Notes: generated from the sequence alone by a model not told the origin. DNA of 64,000 nucleotides from Rubrimonas sp036735545 (GCA_036735545.1 DAINOD010000001.1:1-64000), one strand, 5' to 3'. Positions 48,891-58,264 are shown, numbered from the stretch's first letter. Translations and numbers: made by a program.

Positions 48891-51800
48891 CCGCCGGGGC
48901 CGCGGGCGGGAAAGACCGGCATCGCCAGCGGCGGGCCCACGGGGCGGCCGCCGCCCGGGTCGACCGCGCGGATGTCGAGGCGCAGGAAGAGCCGGGCCCG
49001 GTCGAGCCGCGGCGCCTCGCCCTGCGCGGTCTCGGGGTTCGGGATGAGCGGCGTCTCGATCCGCAGCACGTTGGGCCGCGGCTCGGGCAGCAGCGCGACC
49101 TCCGAGGCCGGCGCGGCGTTGGCGGCGACCAGAGCCAGCAGCGCCCAGGGCCCGTCGTAGCTCAGCCGCAGCGTGCGCGCGCCGAGATCGGCGTCGCCGC
49201 GGCGCGGCCGGTCCGGCGCCTGCGGCGCGTTGCGCGCCCAGCGGGCGGTAAGCTCCACCGCGTCGCCCTCGCGCCAGATCAGCGACCGCGGCGCCTCGAA
49301 GGAGCTCAGCCTGTCGTCGCCGATCCGCAGCGTCCACTCGATGACCTGATCGCCGGCGACTTCCCGCGCGCGGTTGGTGCGGAAATCCACGTCCACCGCG
49401 AAGGCGAGCGTGGGCGGCGGCGGTCCGTCGAGGCCGCCGGCGAGGAAGAAGCGCACAGCCTCCAGCCCCTCGGCGAAGTCGAAGGTCAGGAAGTCCGCGA
49501 AGTCCGCCGCGTCGCCGCCGGCGGCCAGTCGCGCGATCTCGGCCCCGTTGGCGGCGAAGAAGCGCCGCACTGTGGCGGGGTCGGCCGCATCGCGGTAGCG
49601 CGCGGGATCGGGCAGCGGCGCGCCCGCCCCGGCGCCGACGAAGGGGAAGCGGCCCGCCAGCGTCCCGTCGAAGACCGCGCCCAGATCGGCGCCCGCCGTC
49701 CGCGCCGCATCGGCGGCCAGTCCCTCGCAACGCCGTCGCGCCGCGTCCTTCAACTCCGCCAGCCGCGCGCCGAAGAAACTCGCGCCGGGCCGCACCGCCG
49801 CCAGCCGCTGGGCGCAGGTCGGCGCGTCCAGCTCGTTGAGGTCGAGCAGGATGAAGCGCTCGAGATCGGCGAGGTCGTTCCGTGGCGAACTGCGGTCGTA
49901 GTCGGCCAGCGCGACGAGGATCTCGCGCCAGCGCGCCGCCGCCGCGGCGAGGTCGGAAGGCAGGCCGGTCTCGGCGCCGCGCAGATAGCCGATGGCCGGC
50001 GCGGCGCGGCCCTGCCCCAACAGCTGCACGAAGACGCGCCAGTCCCCGACCAGCCCGGCCAGCGCCCCGTCGCTGCCCAGCCCGAACATCTCCGCCGCGC
50101 CGCCCGGGCGCCCGTCCCAGAACGCGAATCCCTGCGAAAGCGGCGCATAGGGCCGCGCGCCCTGCAGCGCGCGCTCGGCGTCGCGCAGAAGCCGCGCGGC
50201 CTGTGCGCCGGCGGTGCGCTGCAGCGTCTCGCCCATCCGGGGCAGCAGCAGCAGGGCCGCCCGATCGCGCAACTGCCCCAGCGTCGGCGCGGCGGCGGCG
50301 AAGGACTGGGCCTCGGCGCGCGCCGCGTCGTCGCCGAAGGAGCCGGCCAGCAGCGGGCGGCGGGCGGCCTCGATCAGCCCCACGATCCGCGCCTCGGTGC
50401 GGGCCCGGCCCAGCGCCGCGATCACCTCGCGCAGGTCGGCCGGCAGATCGACCAACCCGAGCGTCAGCGCGAACTGCAGCGCCTCCGCCGTCGCCAGCGC
50501 CTCGCCCAGCTGATCCGGCGCCCAGCCGAAGCGCTCGCCCTCCGCGACCGTGACCGGCGAAGCAGGCGGCGCTGCGAGCAGGCGCCCGTCGGCGGCGAGC
50601 CGGCGGAGCGTGTCGCGCGTCGCGGGATAAAGCGGGTCCAGCTGCGCCCGGGCGCCCACGCCGACCACGATCGGGCGCCCCAGAAAGCCGCGCATCATCG
50701 CCGCCTCGCTCACGGCGTCCGCCTTGCCGTCGCGCGCCGCGACCGTGAGCCGGTCGCCCATGCGCGGCGGCGCGAAGCTGAGCCCGCCGATCTCGGCGGC
50801 GGCGCGGGCGAGCCGCTGGTCGGCGGCGGTCCCGCCGCCGCTCAGCCAGTTGCGGTCCTGATCGGCCAGCAGGCCTTCCGCCGTCTCGATCGCCGCGGCC
50901 AGCGCGGCGAGGCGGACCGGAATGGCCTCCGGCTCGGCCCCGGCGCGGCTCATCAGCCAGACGACCTCGCGCTGCACCGCCTGCAGCGCGACGAACAGCG
51001 CGTCCCGCCGCCACGCCCCGGCGAAGGCGTCCTCGACGGGCAGTTCAAGGCTCGCCTCCAGCGCGGCCCAGGCGGCGGGATCGTCGAAGCGCTGCGGGCG
51101 GGTGAGGGCGAGGGCGTCGATGTAGAGCCGGTAGTTGTCCTCGAAGCCCGGCGGCGGCGCGATGCCCAACGCCGCCTGCGCCACCTGCGCGAGGTCGTCC
51201 GGCTCGCGCGATCGGGGCAGCCCGCCGAAGCGGCGCACCGCCAGGTCGATCTCGACCAGCCGGCCGCCCAGCGCGGCGAGGGTCTCGGGCGGCGGCCCCC
51301 CGGGGCGTGCGGCGCGGCCGGCGGCCTCCTCGATGCGGTGCTTCAGGCCGAGGTTCAGCGCGCGCAGCGCCACCTGGTCGAAGCCCACCGCCAGCGCGCT
51401 CCTGATCCGGCGATCCAAGCTCGACGAGAAGGACGTGGGCGCCAGCGCGGTCTCGACCCGGTCGAACCTCACGGCCGCCATGGCCTCGAATATCTGCTCG
51501 GTCTGGCGCTCCAGCGTCCCGGCGGGGGCCTCGCGGCCGGCCGCGGAGAGCGCGCGGTTCTCGGAGGTGGTCCGCTCCACCAGCGCGAGCAGACGGTTCA
51601 CGCCCTCGGACTCGTTGTCGCTGATCCACAGGGCCGCCAGCGCGATGACGCCGACCCCCGCCGCCGCCGCCGCGCCGATGCGCAGGCGTCGGGCGATCAT
51701 GTCGGCCCGCGTCGCGCTGCGGCTCAGCGGCTCGGCGAGCCCCGCCTCGGGCAGCATCTTGCGACGCACGACGTCCGCGGCGAAGGCGGCCGGGCCGCCG

Positions 51801-52738
51801 TCGGCGCCGCCGACCCAGTAGACGCCGCGCAGGCTCGGCTCCTCGGTCTCCGCGCCCGGGGCGAGCGCGGCGGCGAGGAAGGCGCGCAGCGGCGCGGCGA
51901 GCGCGCGCGCCTCGCCGGGCATCGCGAGCGCGGCGCCGGGCGCGGCGGCGAACGCGTCGCCCCCGGCGCCGGCGAGCGCGTCCAGCGCCACAGCCTCCAG
52001 CGCTTCGGCGACGGTCTCGGCCGCGTCCTCGGCCCAGCGCGGATCGAAGGCGGCGTCGGGCGGGTTCGGATTGGACCAGCCGAGCGGCGCGTCGCCCTCG
52101 CGCCCCTCGCGGGCCGCCGTCGCCAACGCCGCGAGCCCCGGCGTCGCATCGGCGCCGGTCAGCAGCACGTAGACCGGCGCGCGCAGCCCGCCGAGCGTCT
52201 GGGCGTCGGCGATCATCGCCGCGAATCGCGCGCCCAGCGCCTCGACCGCGCCGGGGTTCTCGGCCCAGAGCTTGCGCAGCACCCCGGCCCGAACCGCCAG
52301 CGCCAGCGCGTCGAATGGACCCTCGCCGTCGCGACTCGACGCGGCGGCGACGGCTTCGGCCCAACGCTCGCGCCAGTTCTCGGCCGCCAGCAGCGACTCG
52401 CCGAAATCCAGCACCGCGCCGTCCGCGACGGGAATGCGCCGCGCGCCGCCGTCCGAGGCGGCGCGGCCGTCGCCGACGCCCCGCAGGGCCGCGAGCACCG
52501 CCGGGGTCCCCGCCCCCGGCGCCGGCAGCAGGGCCACGACGGCGCCGGAGCGGCCAGCCCCCTGCACCGCCGGCTGCGCCGCAACCGCGGCCGGCGCGGA
52601 CGCGGGGGGCGGGGCGGCGCCCGCCGCCGCGGGCACGGCCTGACCGGCCACGCGCCAGGTGAGGAACGCGACGGCGAGCATCAGCCCGGCGAGCGCGACG
52701 GCGATCATCGGCAGGTGGGGGCCGAGGGCTGCGACCAT
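48887..52738 (-). CDS. tssM: Type VI membrane-complex protein TssM (IcmF-like), no visible Walker A
   Basis: TssM spans the inner membrane and reaches the outer-membrane lipoprotein. The 1283-residue protein has one N-terminal membrane segment (about 11-29) and another at about 353-372. The region between carries IcmF-related features (APVYVLLTGADATPGLAAL and LRGVYWVGGADGG). The long periplasmic part follows. Where a Walker A loop would be (about 65-85) the sequence is LLPAPGAGTPAVLAAL, without a GK[ST] signature. Many TssM proteins have three membrane segments; only two are clear here. The ATG is two bases after the tssL stop. Confidence 0.93.
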   Translation of the reverse strand: MVAALGPHLPMIAVALAGLMLAVAFLTWRVAGQAVPAAAGAAPPPASAPAAVAAQPAVQGAGRSGAVVALLPAPGAGTPAVLAALRGVGDGRAASDGGARRIPVADGAVLDFGESLLAAENWRERWAEAVAAASSRDGEGPFDALALAVRAGVLRKLWAENPGAVEALGARFAAMIADAQTLGGLRAPVYVLLTGADATPGLAALATAAREGREGDAPLGWSNPNPPDAAFDPRWAEDAAETVAEALEAVALDALAGAGGDAFAAAPGAALAMPGEARALAAPLRAFLAAALAPGAETEEPSLRGVYWVGGADGGPAAFAADVVRRKMLPEAGLAEPLSRSATRADMIARRLRIGAAAAAGVGVIALAALWISDNESEGVNRLLALVERTTSENRALSAAGREAPAGTLERQTEQIFEAMAAVRFDRVETALAPTSFSSSLDRRIRSALAVGFDQVALRALNLGLKHRIEEAAGRAARPGGPPPETLAALGGRLVEIDLAVRRFGGLPRSREPDDLAQVAQAALGIAPPPGFEDNYRLYIDALALTRPQRFDDPAAWAALEASLELPVEDAFAGAWRRDALFVALQAVQREVVWLMSRAGAEPEAIPVRLAALAAAIETAEGLLADQDRNWLSGGGTAADQRLARAAAEIGGLSFAPPRMGDRLTVAARDGKADAVSEAAMMRGFLGRPIVVGVGARAQLDPLYPATRDTLRRLAADGRLLAAPPASPVTVAEGERFGWAPDQLGEALATAEALQFALTLGLVDLPADLREVIAALGRARTEARIVGLIEAARRPLLAGSFGDDAARAEAQSFAAAAPTLGQLRDRAALLLLPRMGETLQRTAGAQAARLLRDAERALQGARPYAPLSQGFAFWDGRPGGAAEMFGLGSDGALAGLVGDWRVFVQLLGQGRAAPAIGYLRGAETGLPSDLAAAAARWREILVALADYDRSSPRNDLADLERFILLDLNELDAPTCAQRLAAVRPGASFFGARLAELKDAARRRCEGLAADAARTAGADLGAVFDGTLAGRFPFVGAGAGAPLPDPARYRDAADPATVRRFFAANGAEIARLAAGGDAADFADFLTFDFAEGLEAVRFFLAGGLDGPPPPTLAFAVDVDFRTNRAREVAGDQVIEWTLRIGDDRLSSFEAPRSLIWREGDAVELTARWARNAPQAPDRPRRGDADLGARTLRLSYDGPWALLALVAANAAPASEVALLPEPRPNVLRIETPLIPNPETAQGEAPRLDRARLFLRLDIRAVDPGGGRPVGPPLAMPVFPARGPGG

Positions 52739-52740
52739 CG

Positions 52741-53469
52741 TCAGAGCCCCGAGCCGGCGGCCGCGTCGATCACCGCGTCGGCGCGGCGAGCGACCTCGGC
52801 GTGGGTCGAGGACCACATGAGATGCGAGGTCACGAGCCATGCGATCGCGACCAGACCGAGCGCGGCCACCGCCCGCTCCACCGGCCGCCGTCGGGGACGG
52901 CGCGGCGCGGCGCGGGTGTGGGCGAGGGTCTGGGCGAAGCGGCCGCGCAGGTCCAGCCCCTGCGGAACCGGCCGCTCCATCGCCAGATCGTAGAGCGCGG
53001 CCGTCAGGCGCGCCGCGCGCGCCTCGCCGTCCGGCCCGTCGCGCAACCCGCCGCGGAAGCCCAGCGCGAAGACGAGATAAAGCGCCGCGGCGGCGTCTCG
53101 CGTAGCCGGCGCGCGCAGGGCCGCCATCGCCTCGGCCGCCTCGACGAGGCGCTCGCCCGCGACCTCGCCGCCCCAGATCGCGCGCTCCAGCAGCATGCCC
53201 GGCCACACGGCCGCGCCGGGCCAGCGGCGCAGGTGGATCAGCGCCTCGTCGGCGTAGGCGGTGAGAACATAGGCCGGGCTGAGCGGCGGGACGCCGCGCA
53301 CCGGCGCATCCGGCGCCCCCAGATCGACCAGCACCCGGCGCAGGAGCAGGAAGGCGGCGCGCGCCGCCTCCGACGGCTCGGCCTCGGAAGGCGTCGTCGC
53401 CTCGTCCAGCGCCGCGTCGAGCCGGGAGAAGGCGCGCAGCGCGTCGCGCGCCTGCCGCGGAACGCTCAT
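52741..53469 (-). CDS. tssL: Type VI membrane-complex protein TssL (DotU-like), short form
   Basis: The 242-residue protein has the cytoplasmic DotU domain (PAYVLTAYADEALIHLRRWPG, then LLERAIWGGEVAGERLV and YLVFALGFRGGLRDG) and one C-terminal membrane segment at about 200-220. It has no OmpA-type peptidoglycan-binding extension. Its start overlaps the tssK stop by four bases and its stop lies two bases before tssM. Confidence 0.93.
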   Translation of the reverse strand: MSVPRQARDALRAFSRLDAALDEATTPSEAEPSEAARAAFLLLRRVLVDLGAPDAPVRGVPPLSPAYVLTAYADEALIHLRRWPGAAVWPGMLLERAIWGGEVAGERLVEAAEAMAALRAPATRDAAAALYLVFALGFRGGLRDGPDGEARAARLTAALYDLAMERPVPQGLDLRGRFAQTLAHTRAAPRRPRRRPVERAVAALGLVAIAWLVTSHLMWSSTHAEVARRADAVIDAAAGSGL

Positions 53470-54881
53470 CGGGCGCCCCCAGCGCCGCGCGCCGAGGCGG
53501 GCTCGTCGCCCGAGGCGTTCTCCGGCGGCAGGACAAGCCCCACGGCGGCGGGCGCGCCCGGGGCGTCGGCGCCGGAGGGGTGGCGCAACTCCAGCCGCCG
53601 GCCCGGCGTCAGGAAGGTGCTGTCGCGGTCGACCTCGACGGCCACCGCCCCCGGGGGCGCGGCGACATCCAGCGCCTCGGGGCCCGCCAGCAACCGTCGC
53701 GTCGCCCCGCGCACCCGCAGCCGCCGCGCCTGGGGCATGGCGTCCTCGGTGGCGCAGACGGCGGCCATGGCCCAGTCGCCGGTCCCCTCGGACCCCGCGC
53801 CGGGTCCGGGACGCAGCAGCAGATGGAAGGGCTCGGCAAGCGGCACGTCGTGGCGCAGCGTGAAGGCGCCGTCCTCGCCGCGGACGAAGGGCAGCACGCG
53901 CCGCCCCGTGCGCAGCCGCGCCAGCGCCGGCAGGATCAGCGCCGCGAGCGCGCGGAAAGCCGGCAGGGCGTCGGCGTGGACGTAGTCGGGCGCCGTGGGC
54001 GGGGCGAGCGCGACATCGACGCCCGCGATCGCTCCCAGACAGTCGCAGAGCGTGAGATAGAGCGCATAGGGCGCCGCGGTTCCGTCGCGCAGCACCGCCT
54101 CCAGCCGCGGCAGCGGTCCGCAGACGGCGCGCAGCGACGCCGACAGCCCCTCCAGATCGGCGCCCCCGCTGCGCGCCGCGGCGCGCAGCCGCTCGGCGAG
54201 CGCGCCGGCCCGCTCGCGAAGGGCCAGCGCCACCTCGGTCGCGATGGCGTGGGGCGCCGTTCCGGGCCCGCAGCGCAGCAGCGGCGGGGCGTAGTCGACC
54301 AACTGCAGCCGCCCCTCGCGCCGCGCCACCACCGCCAGCGGGAGCGAGACGTAACCCCCGCCGGGCGGAACGAGCGGCCCGTCGGTGGCGATCAGCACGG
54401 GAGCGGGGCGCAGCCGGGGGGCGGGCGCCGGATTGTCGCCGGTGTTGCGGTCGAGCAGCGCAGGCCCCTCGACCGAGCGGTAGCGCCGCAGCGCGCCCTC
54501 CGCCGCCTCCCGCTCCGACCGCGCCGGAACGGCGACGTGGATGGCCGCCGGCCCATCGGCGAGGTCGCGGTCCAGCGCCTCCAGATCGATCTCCAGCACG
54601 GCGTCGCCCGCTCCTGGCCAGGACAGCGCGAGGCCGTCGCCGAACAGCGCCTGCAGCGCGAGCACCCGCAGCCGCCCGGCCATCAGCGCGCCGTCGTCCA
54701 GCCGCAGCGCCAACACGCCCCAGAAGAAGGGCTCCGCGACGCGCAGGCGGTCGCCGAGCAGCGCCTCGACGCGCGCGGCCTCCGCCTGCAGGTGCTGGGG
54801 GGCCAGCAACATGCCCTCGTGCCACTGCACGGCGTCGGGCGCGGCGAAAGCGGCCGGCTCGTCGTGCTCGCGGGCGCTCAT
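53466..54881 (-). CDS. tssK: Type VI baseplate protein TssK
   Basis: TssK links the baseplate to the membrane complex. The 471-residue protein has VQWHEGMLLAPQHLQAEAARVE at the N-terminus, then EPFFWGVLALRLDDGALMAGRL, both hallmarks of the family. The middle and C-terminal domains follow normally. The ATG is 38 bases after the TssJ-like gene. Confidence 0.95.
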   Translation of the reverse strand: MSAREHDEPAAFAAPDAVQWHEGMLLAPQHLQAEAARVEALLGDRLRVAEPFFWGVLALRLDDGALMAGRLRVLALQALFGDGLALSWPGAGDAVLEIDLEALDRDLADGPAAIHVAVPARSEREAAEGALRRYRSVEGPALLDRNTGDNPAPAPRLRPAPVLIATDGPLVPPGGGYVSLPLAVVARREGRLQLVDYAPPLLRCGPGTAPHAIATEVALALRERAGALAERLRAAARSGGADLEGLSASLRAVCGPLPRLEAVLRDGTAAPYALYLTLCDCLGAIAGVDVALAPPTAPDYVHADALPAFRALAALILPALARLRTGRRVLPFVRGEDGAFTLRHDVPLAEPFHLLLRPGPGAGSEGTGDWAMAAVCATEDAMPQARRLRVRGATRRLLAGPEALDVAAPPGAVAVEVDRDSTFLTPGRRLELRHPSGADAPGAPAAVGLVLPPENASGDEPASARGAGGAR

Positions 54882-54919
54882 CGTTCGGCCGTCATGCGGG
54901 GAGTGTCATCGTTTGACCT

Positions 54920-55351
54920 TCACGGGCTCACCACCAGGTCCTCGGCCTCGACACGCACCGTCAGCCGGCGCAGCCCGTCCAGCCGCACCCGGTGGGCCCC
55001 TGGGGCGCGCAGGCTGGCGAAGACGTAGATCGCGGCGGGACCGCACTGGAAGCGCACGTCCTCCGGCCCGATGCTCTGGCCGGGCGCGATCTCCCAGCCC
55101 GACACCTCCAGCGTCGCGGGGTTGTCGCGCCGCAACTGCTCGCGCTGGGCGAAATAGGCGCCGGCGTCGAGCCCGGCGAGCCGCTCCGCCAGCGCCTGAT
55201 CCTTCGCAGCGACGATGTCGACCGCGGTGGCCGACGCGCGGTTGGCGTCCGCGGCGGCCACGACGTCGACGCGGCCCGTCTCGTCGAACAGGCAGGGTCT
55301 CGCGCAGGCCCCGAGGGAGAGCGCCGCGACGAGGAGTGCTGCGGCCCTCAT
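54920..55351 (-). CDS. tssJ: TssJ-like outer-membrane lipoprotein
   Basis: The 143-residue protein has a lipoprotein signal with LGAC as lipobox (Cys 16), placing it in a membrane leaflet. Position before tssK and beta-rich content (VDVVAAADANR, SIGPEDVRFQCGPAAIYVFASLR) fit TssJ, the outer-membrane anchor for TssM. Similarity is modest, so the name rests partly on context. Its ATG overlaps the SPOR gene by four bases. Confidence 0.8.
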   Translation of the reverse strand: MRAAALLVAALSLGACARPCLFDETGRVDVVAAADANRASATAVDIVAAKDQALAERLAGLDAGAYFAQREQLRRDNPATLEVSGWEIAPGQSIGPEDVRFQCGPAAIYVFASLRAPGAHRVRLDGLRRLTVRVEAEDLVVSP

Positions 55352-55980
55352 GGCGCCGACCCGACGGCGCGGATCAGGGGCTCGACCCCGAAGGCGCGGC
55401 GGATCGCGCCGGCGGCGTCGCTGGCGAGGCTCGCGTCGGGAAAGGGCCCGACCGCGACCATCGACCAGGCGCGACCGGCGGCGTCCTCGAAACCCGCGAC
55501 GCTCACCGGCCCCACGGTCTCGGAGACCCGCTCGGCGAAGCGGGCGGCGTTCTCGGCGTCAAGAAACGCGCCCGCCTCCAGCATGAAGCGGCGGTCGCCC
55601 AGCGCGTCGAGCGCCGCGGTCCGGCGCGGGTCGGCGGCGGGGTCCGGCTCGACGGCGGGGGGCGGCGCGGGCTGCAGGGCGGGCGGGGCTACGGCCGCAT
55701 AGGCGGGGGCGGAGACCGCCGGGTCCTCCCGCGGCGGCTGGACGGCGACCGGGTCCGGCGCAGGCTCGGGGGCGGCGGCGACCGGCGCAGGGGGTGCGTC
55801 CGCGGCGGGCCCCGCCGCCGTCGCGGCGGGCGGAGGGGCGACGGGAGGGGGCGCCGCGTGACCGGCGAGGATGAGCGCCACAACCGCGCCCAGCAGGAAG
55901 GCGCAGGAGGCGACGGTCGCCATTCCCACGGCCACCAGCCGCCGGCGCCGAGGGTCGACTAACCCTGCCCAGCCATTCAT
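55348..55980 (-). CDS. Membrane-anchored SPOR-domain-like protein leading the T6SS operon
   Basis: The 210-residue protein has a short cytoplasmic start, one membrane segment (about 15-40), a proline/alanine-rich spacer (about 42-118) and a C-terminal fold (about 128-205) like SPOR. RFMLEAGAFLDAENAARFAERV and SMVAVGPFPDASLASDAAGAIRRAFG match the two halves of a SPOR repeat. SPOR domains bind denuded glycan strands. It is first in the operon and overlaps tssJ by four bases. It may be the peptidoglycan anchor of this T6SS; that is inferred. Confidence 0.72.
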   Translation of the reverse strand: MNGWAGLVDPRRRRLVAVGMATVASCAFLLGAVVALILAGHAAPPPVAPPPAATAAGPAADAPPAPVAAAPEPAPDPVAVQPPREDPAVSAPAYAAVAPPALQPAPPPAVEPDPAADPRRTAALDALGDRRFMLEAGAFLDAENAARFAERVSETVGPVSVAGFEDAAGRAWSMVAVGPFPDASLASDAAGAIRRAFGVEPLIRAVGSAP

Positions 55981-56125
55981 GCTCGCCTACGCCTCTTGAA
56001 ACCGCCTTCGTTCGGGCCGTTTATCGACACACTGTCACGTGGAGGGTTCCATGCAAGCCCAAGTTGCGTTGGGGCTGCGTGACGCGCGAGAGTGAGTCTT
56101 CCGCGCATCGCCCGGCGCGCCCGCT

Positions 56126-56154
56126 TTGACCGCCGGCGCCACAACCGCTAGGTA
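56126..56154 (+). promoter_or_regulatory. Putative sigma-70 promoter of prfB
   Basis: TTGACC (56126-56131) and TAGGTA (56149-56154) are separated by exactly 17 bases and lie about 30 bases before the prfB start codon. The rest of the 204-base divergent space up to the T6SS start holds no gene. Confidence 0.6.
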
Positions 56155-56184
56155 AACGGCTCGTGAAAAAGAAAGGGTTAACGC

Positions 56185-57312
56185 GTGCGCGCCGAGACCG
56201 AGAAGACCGTCGAGGCGATCGAGAAGTCCCTCGAACTCCTGCGCCACCGCATCGGCTGGACCACCGCCGAGGCGCGGCTGGAGGAGTTGAACGCGCGGGC
56301 CGAAGACCCCGACCTCTGGAACGACCCCGCCCACGCGCAGAAGGTGATGCGCGAGCGGCAGAACCTCGCCGACGCGGTTGACGCCTACAAGAGCCTCGCC
56401 CGCGAACTGTCGGACCAGACCGAACTGCTGGAGCTGGGCGAGGCCGAGGACGACGCCGACGTGGTCGCAGAGGCCGAAGTCGCGCTGACCGCGCTGCGCG
56501 AGCGCGCGGCGCAGGCCGAGATCGAGGCGTTGCTGTCAGGCGAGATGGACGGCGCCGACACCTTCCTTGAAATCAACGCCGGGGCCGGCGGCACCGAGAG
56601 CTGCGACTGGGCCCAGATGCTCGTGCGGATGTACCTGCGGTGGGCCGAGCGGCGCGGCTACAAGGTCGAGCTGATGGCCGAGACCGCGGGCGAGGAGGCG
56701 GGCATCCGTTCGGCCACCTACCAGGTCAAGGGCCACAACGCCTATGGCTGGCTGAAGTCCGAGAGCGGCGTGCACCGGCTCGTGCGCATCTCGCCCTTCG
56801 ACAGCCAGGCCCGGCGGCACACCTCCTTCAGCTCGGTCTGGGTCTATCCCGTGATCGACGACAGCATCGAGATCGAGATCGCGCCGAACGACATCCGCAT
56901 CGACACCTACCGCTCGTCCGGCGCCGGCGGCCAGCACGTCAACACGACCGATTCCGCGGTGCGCATCACCCACTTCCCCACCGGGATCGTGGTGACGTCC
57001 TCGGAGAAGTCGCAGCACCAGAACCGCGCCAACGCCATGGCGGCGCTGAAGGCGCGGCTCTACGACCTCGAGATGAAGAAGCGCACGCAGGCGATCCAGG
57101 ACGCCCACGACAGCAAGGCCGACGTTGGCTGGGGCAACCAGATCCGCAGCTACGTCCTGCAGCCCTACCAGATGGTCAAGGACCTGCGCACGGGCGTCGA
57201 GACCTCCGACACGCAGGGCGTGCTCGACGGCGACGTGGACCGCTTCATGGCGGCGACACTGGCCATGGACGTCGCAGGCAAGAGCCGCGCGGACGCGATG
57301 GCGGAAGAGTAG
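56185..57312 (+). CDS. prfB: Peptide chain release factor 2
   Basis: RF2 ends translation at UGA and UAA. The 375-residue protein has the stop-codon recognition motif SPF (about residue 201) in RLVRISPFDSQARRHTSF, and the catalytic GGQ (about 249) in SSGAGGQHVNTTDSAVR. The start is GTG. No programmed frameshift of the enterobacterial kind is present; the frame is open from the start through the whole coding region. Confidence 0.98.
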   Translation: MRAETEKTVEAIEKSLELLRHRIGWTTAEARLEELNARAEDPDLWNDPAHAQKVMRERQNLADAVDAYKSLARELSDQTELLELGEAEDDADVVAEAEVALTALRERAAQAEIEALLSGEMDGADTFLEINAGAGGTESCDWAQMLVRMYLRWAERRGYKVELMAETAGEEAGIRSATYQVKGHNAYGWLKSESGVHRLVRISPFDSQARRHTSFSSVWVYPVIDDSIEIEIAPNDIRIDTYRSSGAGGQHVNTTDSAVRITHFPTGIVVTSSEKSQHQNRANAMAALKARLYDLEMKKRTQAIQDAHDSKADVGWGNQIRSYVLQPYQMVKDLRTGVETSDTQGVLDGDVDRFMAATLAMDVAGKSRADAMAEE

Positions 57313-57344
57313 CTGCCGTCGGGCCGAAAGTGTTCATGCACACG

Positions 57345-57372
57345 AAAAAAGGGCCGGCTCGCGCCGGCCCTT
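57345..57372 (-). terminator. Intrinsic terminator between prfB and the BI-1 gene
   Basis: A perfect ten-base stem (AAGGGCCGGC with GCCGGCCCTT, four-base loop) is followed on the minus strand by TTTTTT. It ends the BI-1 transcript well and may also slow prfB transcription from the other side. Confidence 0.85.
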
Positions 57373-57394
57373 CGTCTGTCGGTCCCGTTTCAGC

Positions 57395-58165
57395 TCACTC
57401 GCGCGCGGCGCCGAGGAACTGCAGCAGGAACATGAACATGTTCAGGAAGTTCAGATACAGGCTCAGCGCGCCCGAGGCGGCCGAGATCTGCATCTCGCGC
57501 CCGCCGGCCATGCCCATCTGCGCCATCGCGACATACTCGCTCTTGAGGCGCTGGGTGTCGTAGGCGGTCAGGCCGGCGAAGATCAGCACGCCGATGGCCG
57601 ACACCGCGAACTGCAGCGCCGAGGACTCGAGGAAGATGTTCACGATCGAGGCGACGATCAGGCCGATCACGCCCATGATCAGGAACGACCCCATGCCGCT
57701 CAGGTCCTTCTTCGTCGTGTAGCCGTAGAGGCTCAGGCCGAGGAAGGCGATGGCGGTCACGAAGAAGGTCTGCGCGATCGACATGCCGGTGAAGCGCACG
57801 AAGATCGTGGCGATGGACAGACCCATCAGCGCCGCGAAGCCGTAGAACACCATGTTGGCGGTCGCGGGCTCCATGCGGTGGGCGCGGAAGGCGAACAGGA
57901 ACACCAGCGCCAGCGGCGCGAACATGATCACGTAGATCATCGGCGCGCTGTACATCGCGGCCAGCAGGCCGATCGGCAGGATCGCGGTCTCGCCGGTGGT
58001 CAGGGCGCGCAACAGTTCGTTGCCGAAGACGTAGGCGATCCCGCCCGTGACGACCATCGCCGCCGCCATCAGGCCGTAGATCGTGTTCATGTGGGCGCGC
58101 AAGCCCGCGTCGATCTGCTGGGCGTATGCGCTGTCGCGGCGGACCGCGGTCTCAAACTGGGCCAT
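57395..58165 (-). CDS. Bax inhibitor-1/YccA family membrane protein
   Basis: The 256-residue protein has seven membrane segments, the BI-1 topology. Family motifs include FVTAIAFLGLSLYGYTTKKDLSGMGSFL and the C-terminal TAYDTQRLKSEY followed by ALSLYLNFLNMFMFLLQFLG. It is related to YccA, a modulator of FtsH. The ATG at 58165 has GAGG upstream and a matching promoter behind it. Confidence 0.96.
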   Translation of the reverse strand: MAQFETAVRRDSAYAQQIDAGLRAHMNTIYGLMAAAMVVTGGIAYVFGNELLRALTTGETAILPIGLLAAMYSAPMIYVIMFAPLALVFLFAFRAHRMEPATANMVFYGFAALMGLSIATIFVRFTGMSIAQTFFVTAIAFLGLSLYGYTTKKDLSGMGSFLIMGVIGLIVASIVNIFLESSALQFAVSAIGVLIFAGLTAYDTQRLKSEYVAMAQMGMAGGREMQISAASGALSLYLNFLNMFMFLLQFLGAARE

Positions 58166-58235
58166 GCGTCCTCTCTGTATAGACGTTATGCGCCGCCGTT
58201 TCCCCGTAGGTTTCGGCCACGCACTCTCGCAACAG

Positions 58236-58264
58236 AATATCGTCCATGCGCCGCGCCCTTTCAA
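58236..58264 (-). promoter_or_regulatory. Putative sigma-70 promoter of the BI-1 gene
   Basis: On the minus strand TTGAAA (58259-58264) and GATATT (58236-58241) are 17 bases apart and about 70 bases before the start codon. The 160-base gap holds no gene. Confidence 0.6.

Noticed and set aside
48341..52993. 1550-codon plus-strand frame opposite tssM/tssA
   Set aside because: It is Arg/Ala/Gln-rich without any motif and covers several real minus-strand genes; third-position GC keeps the opposite strand open.
56185..56300. Programmed frameshift in prfB as in enterobacteria
   Set aside because: The frame is open from the GTG through SPF and GGQ with no internal UGA, so no frameshift is needed.
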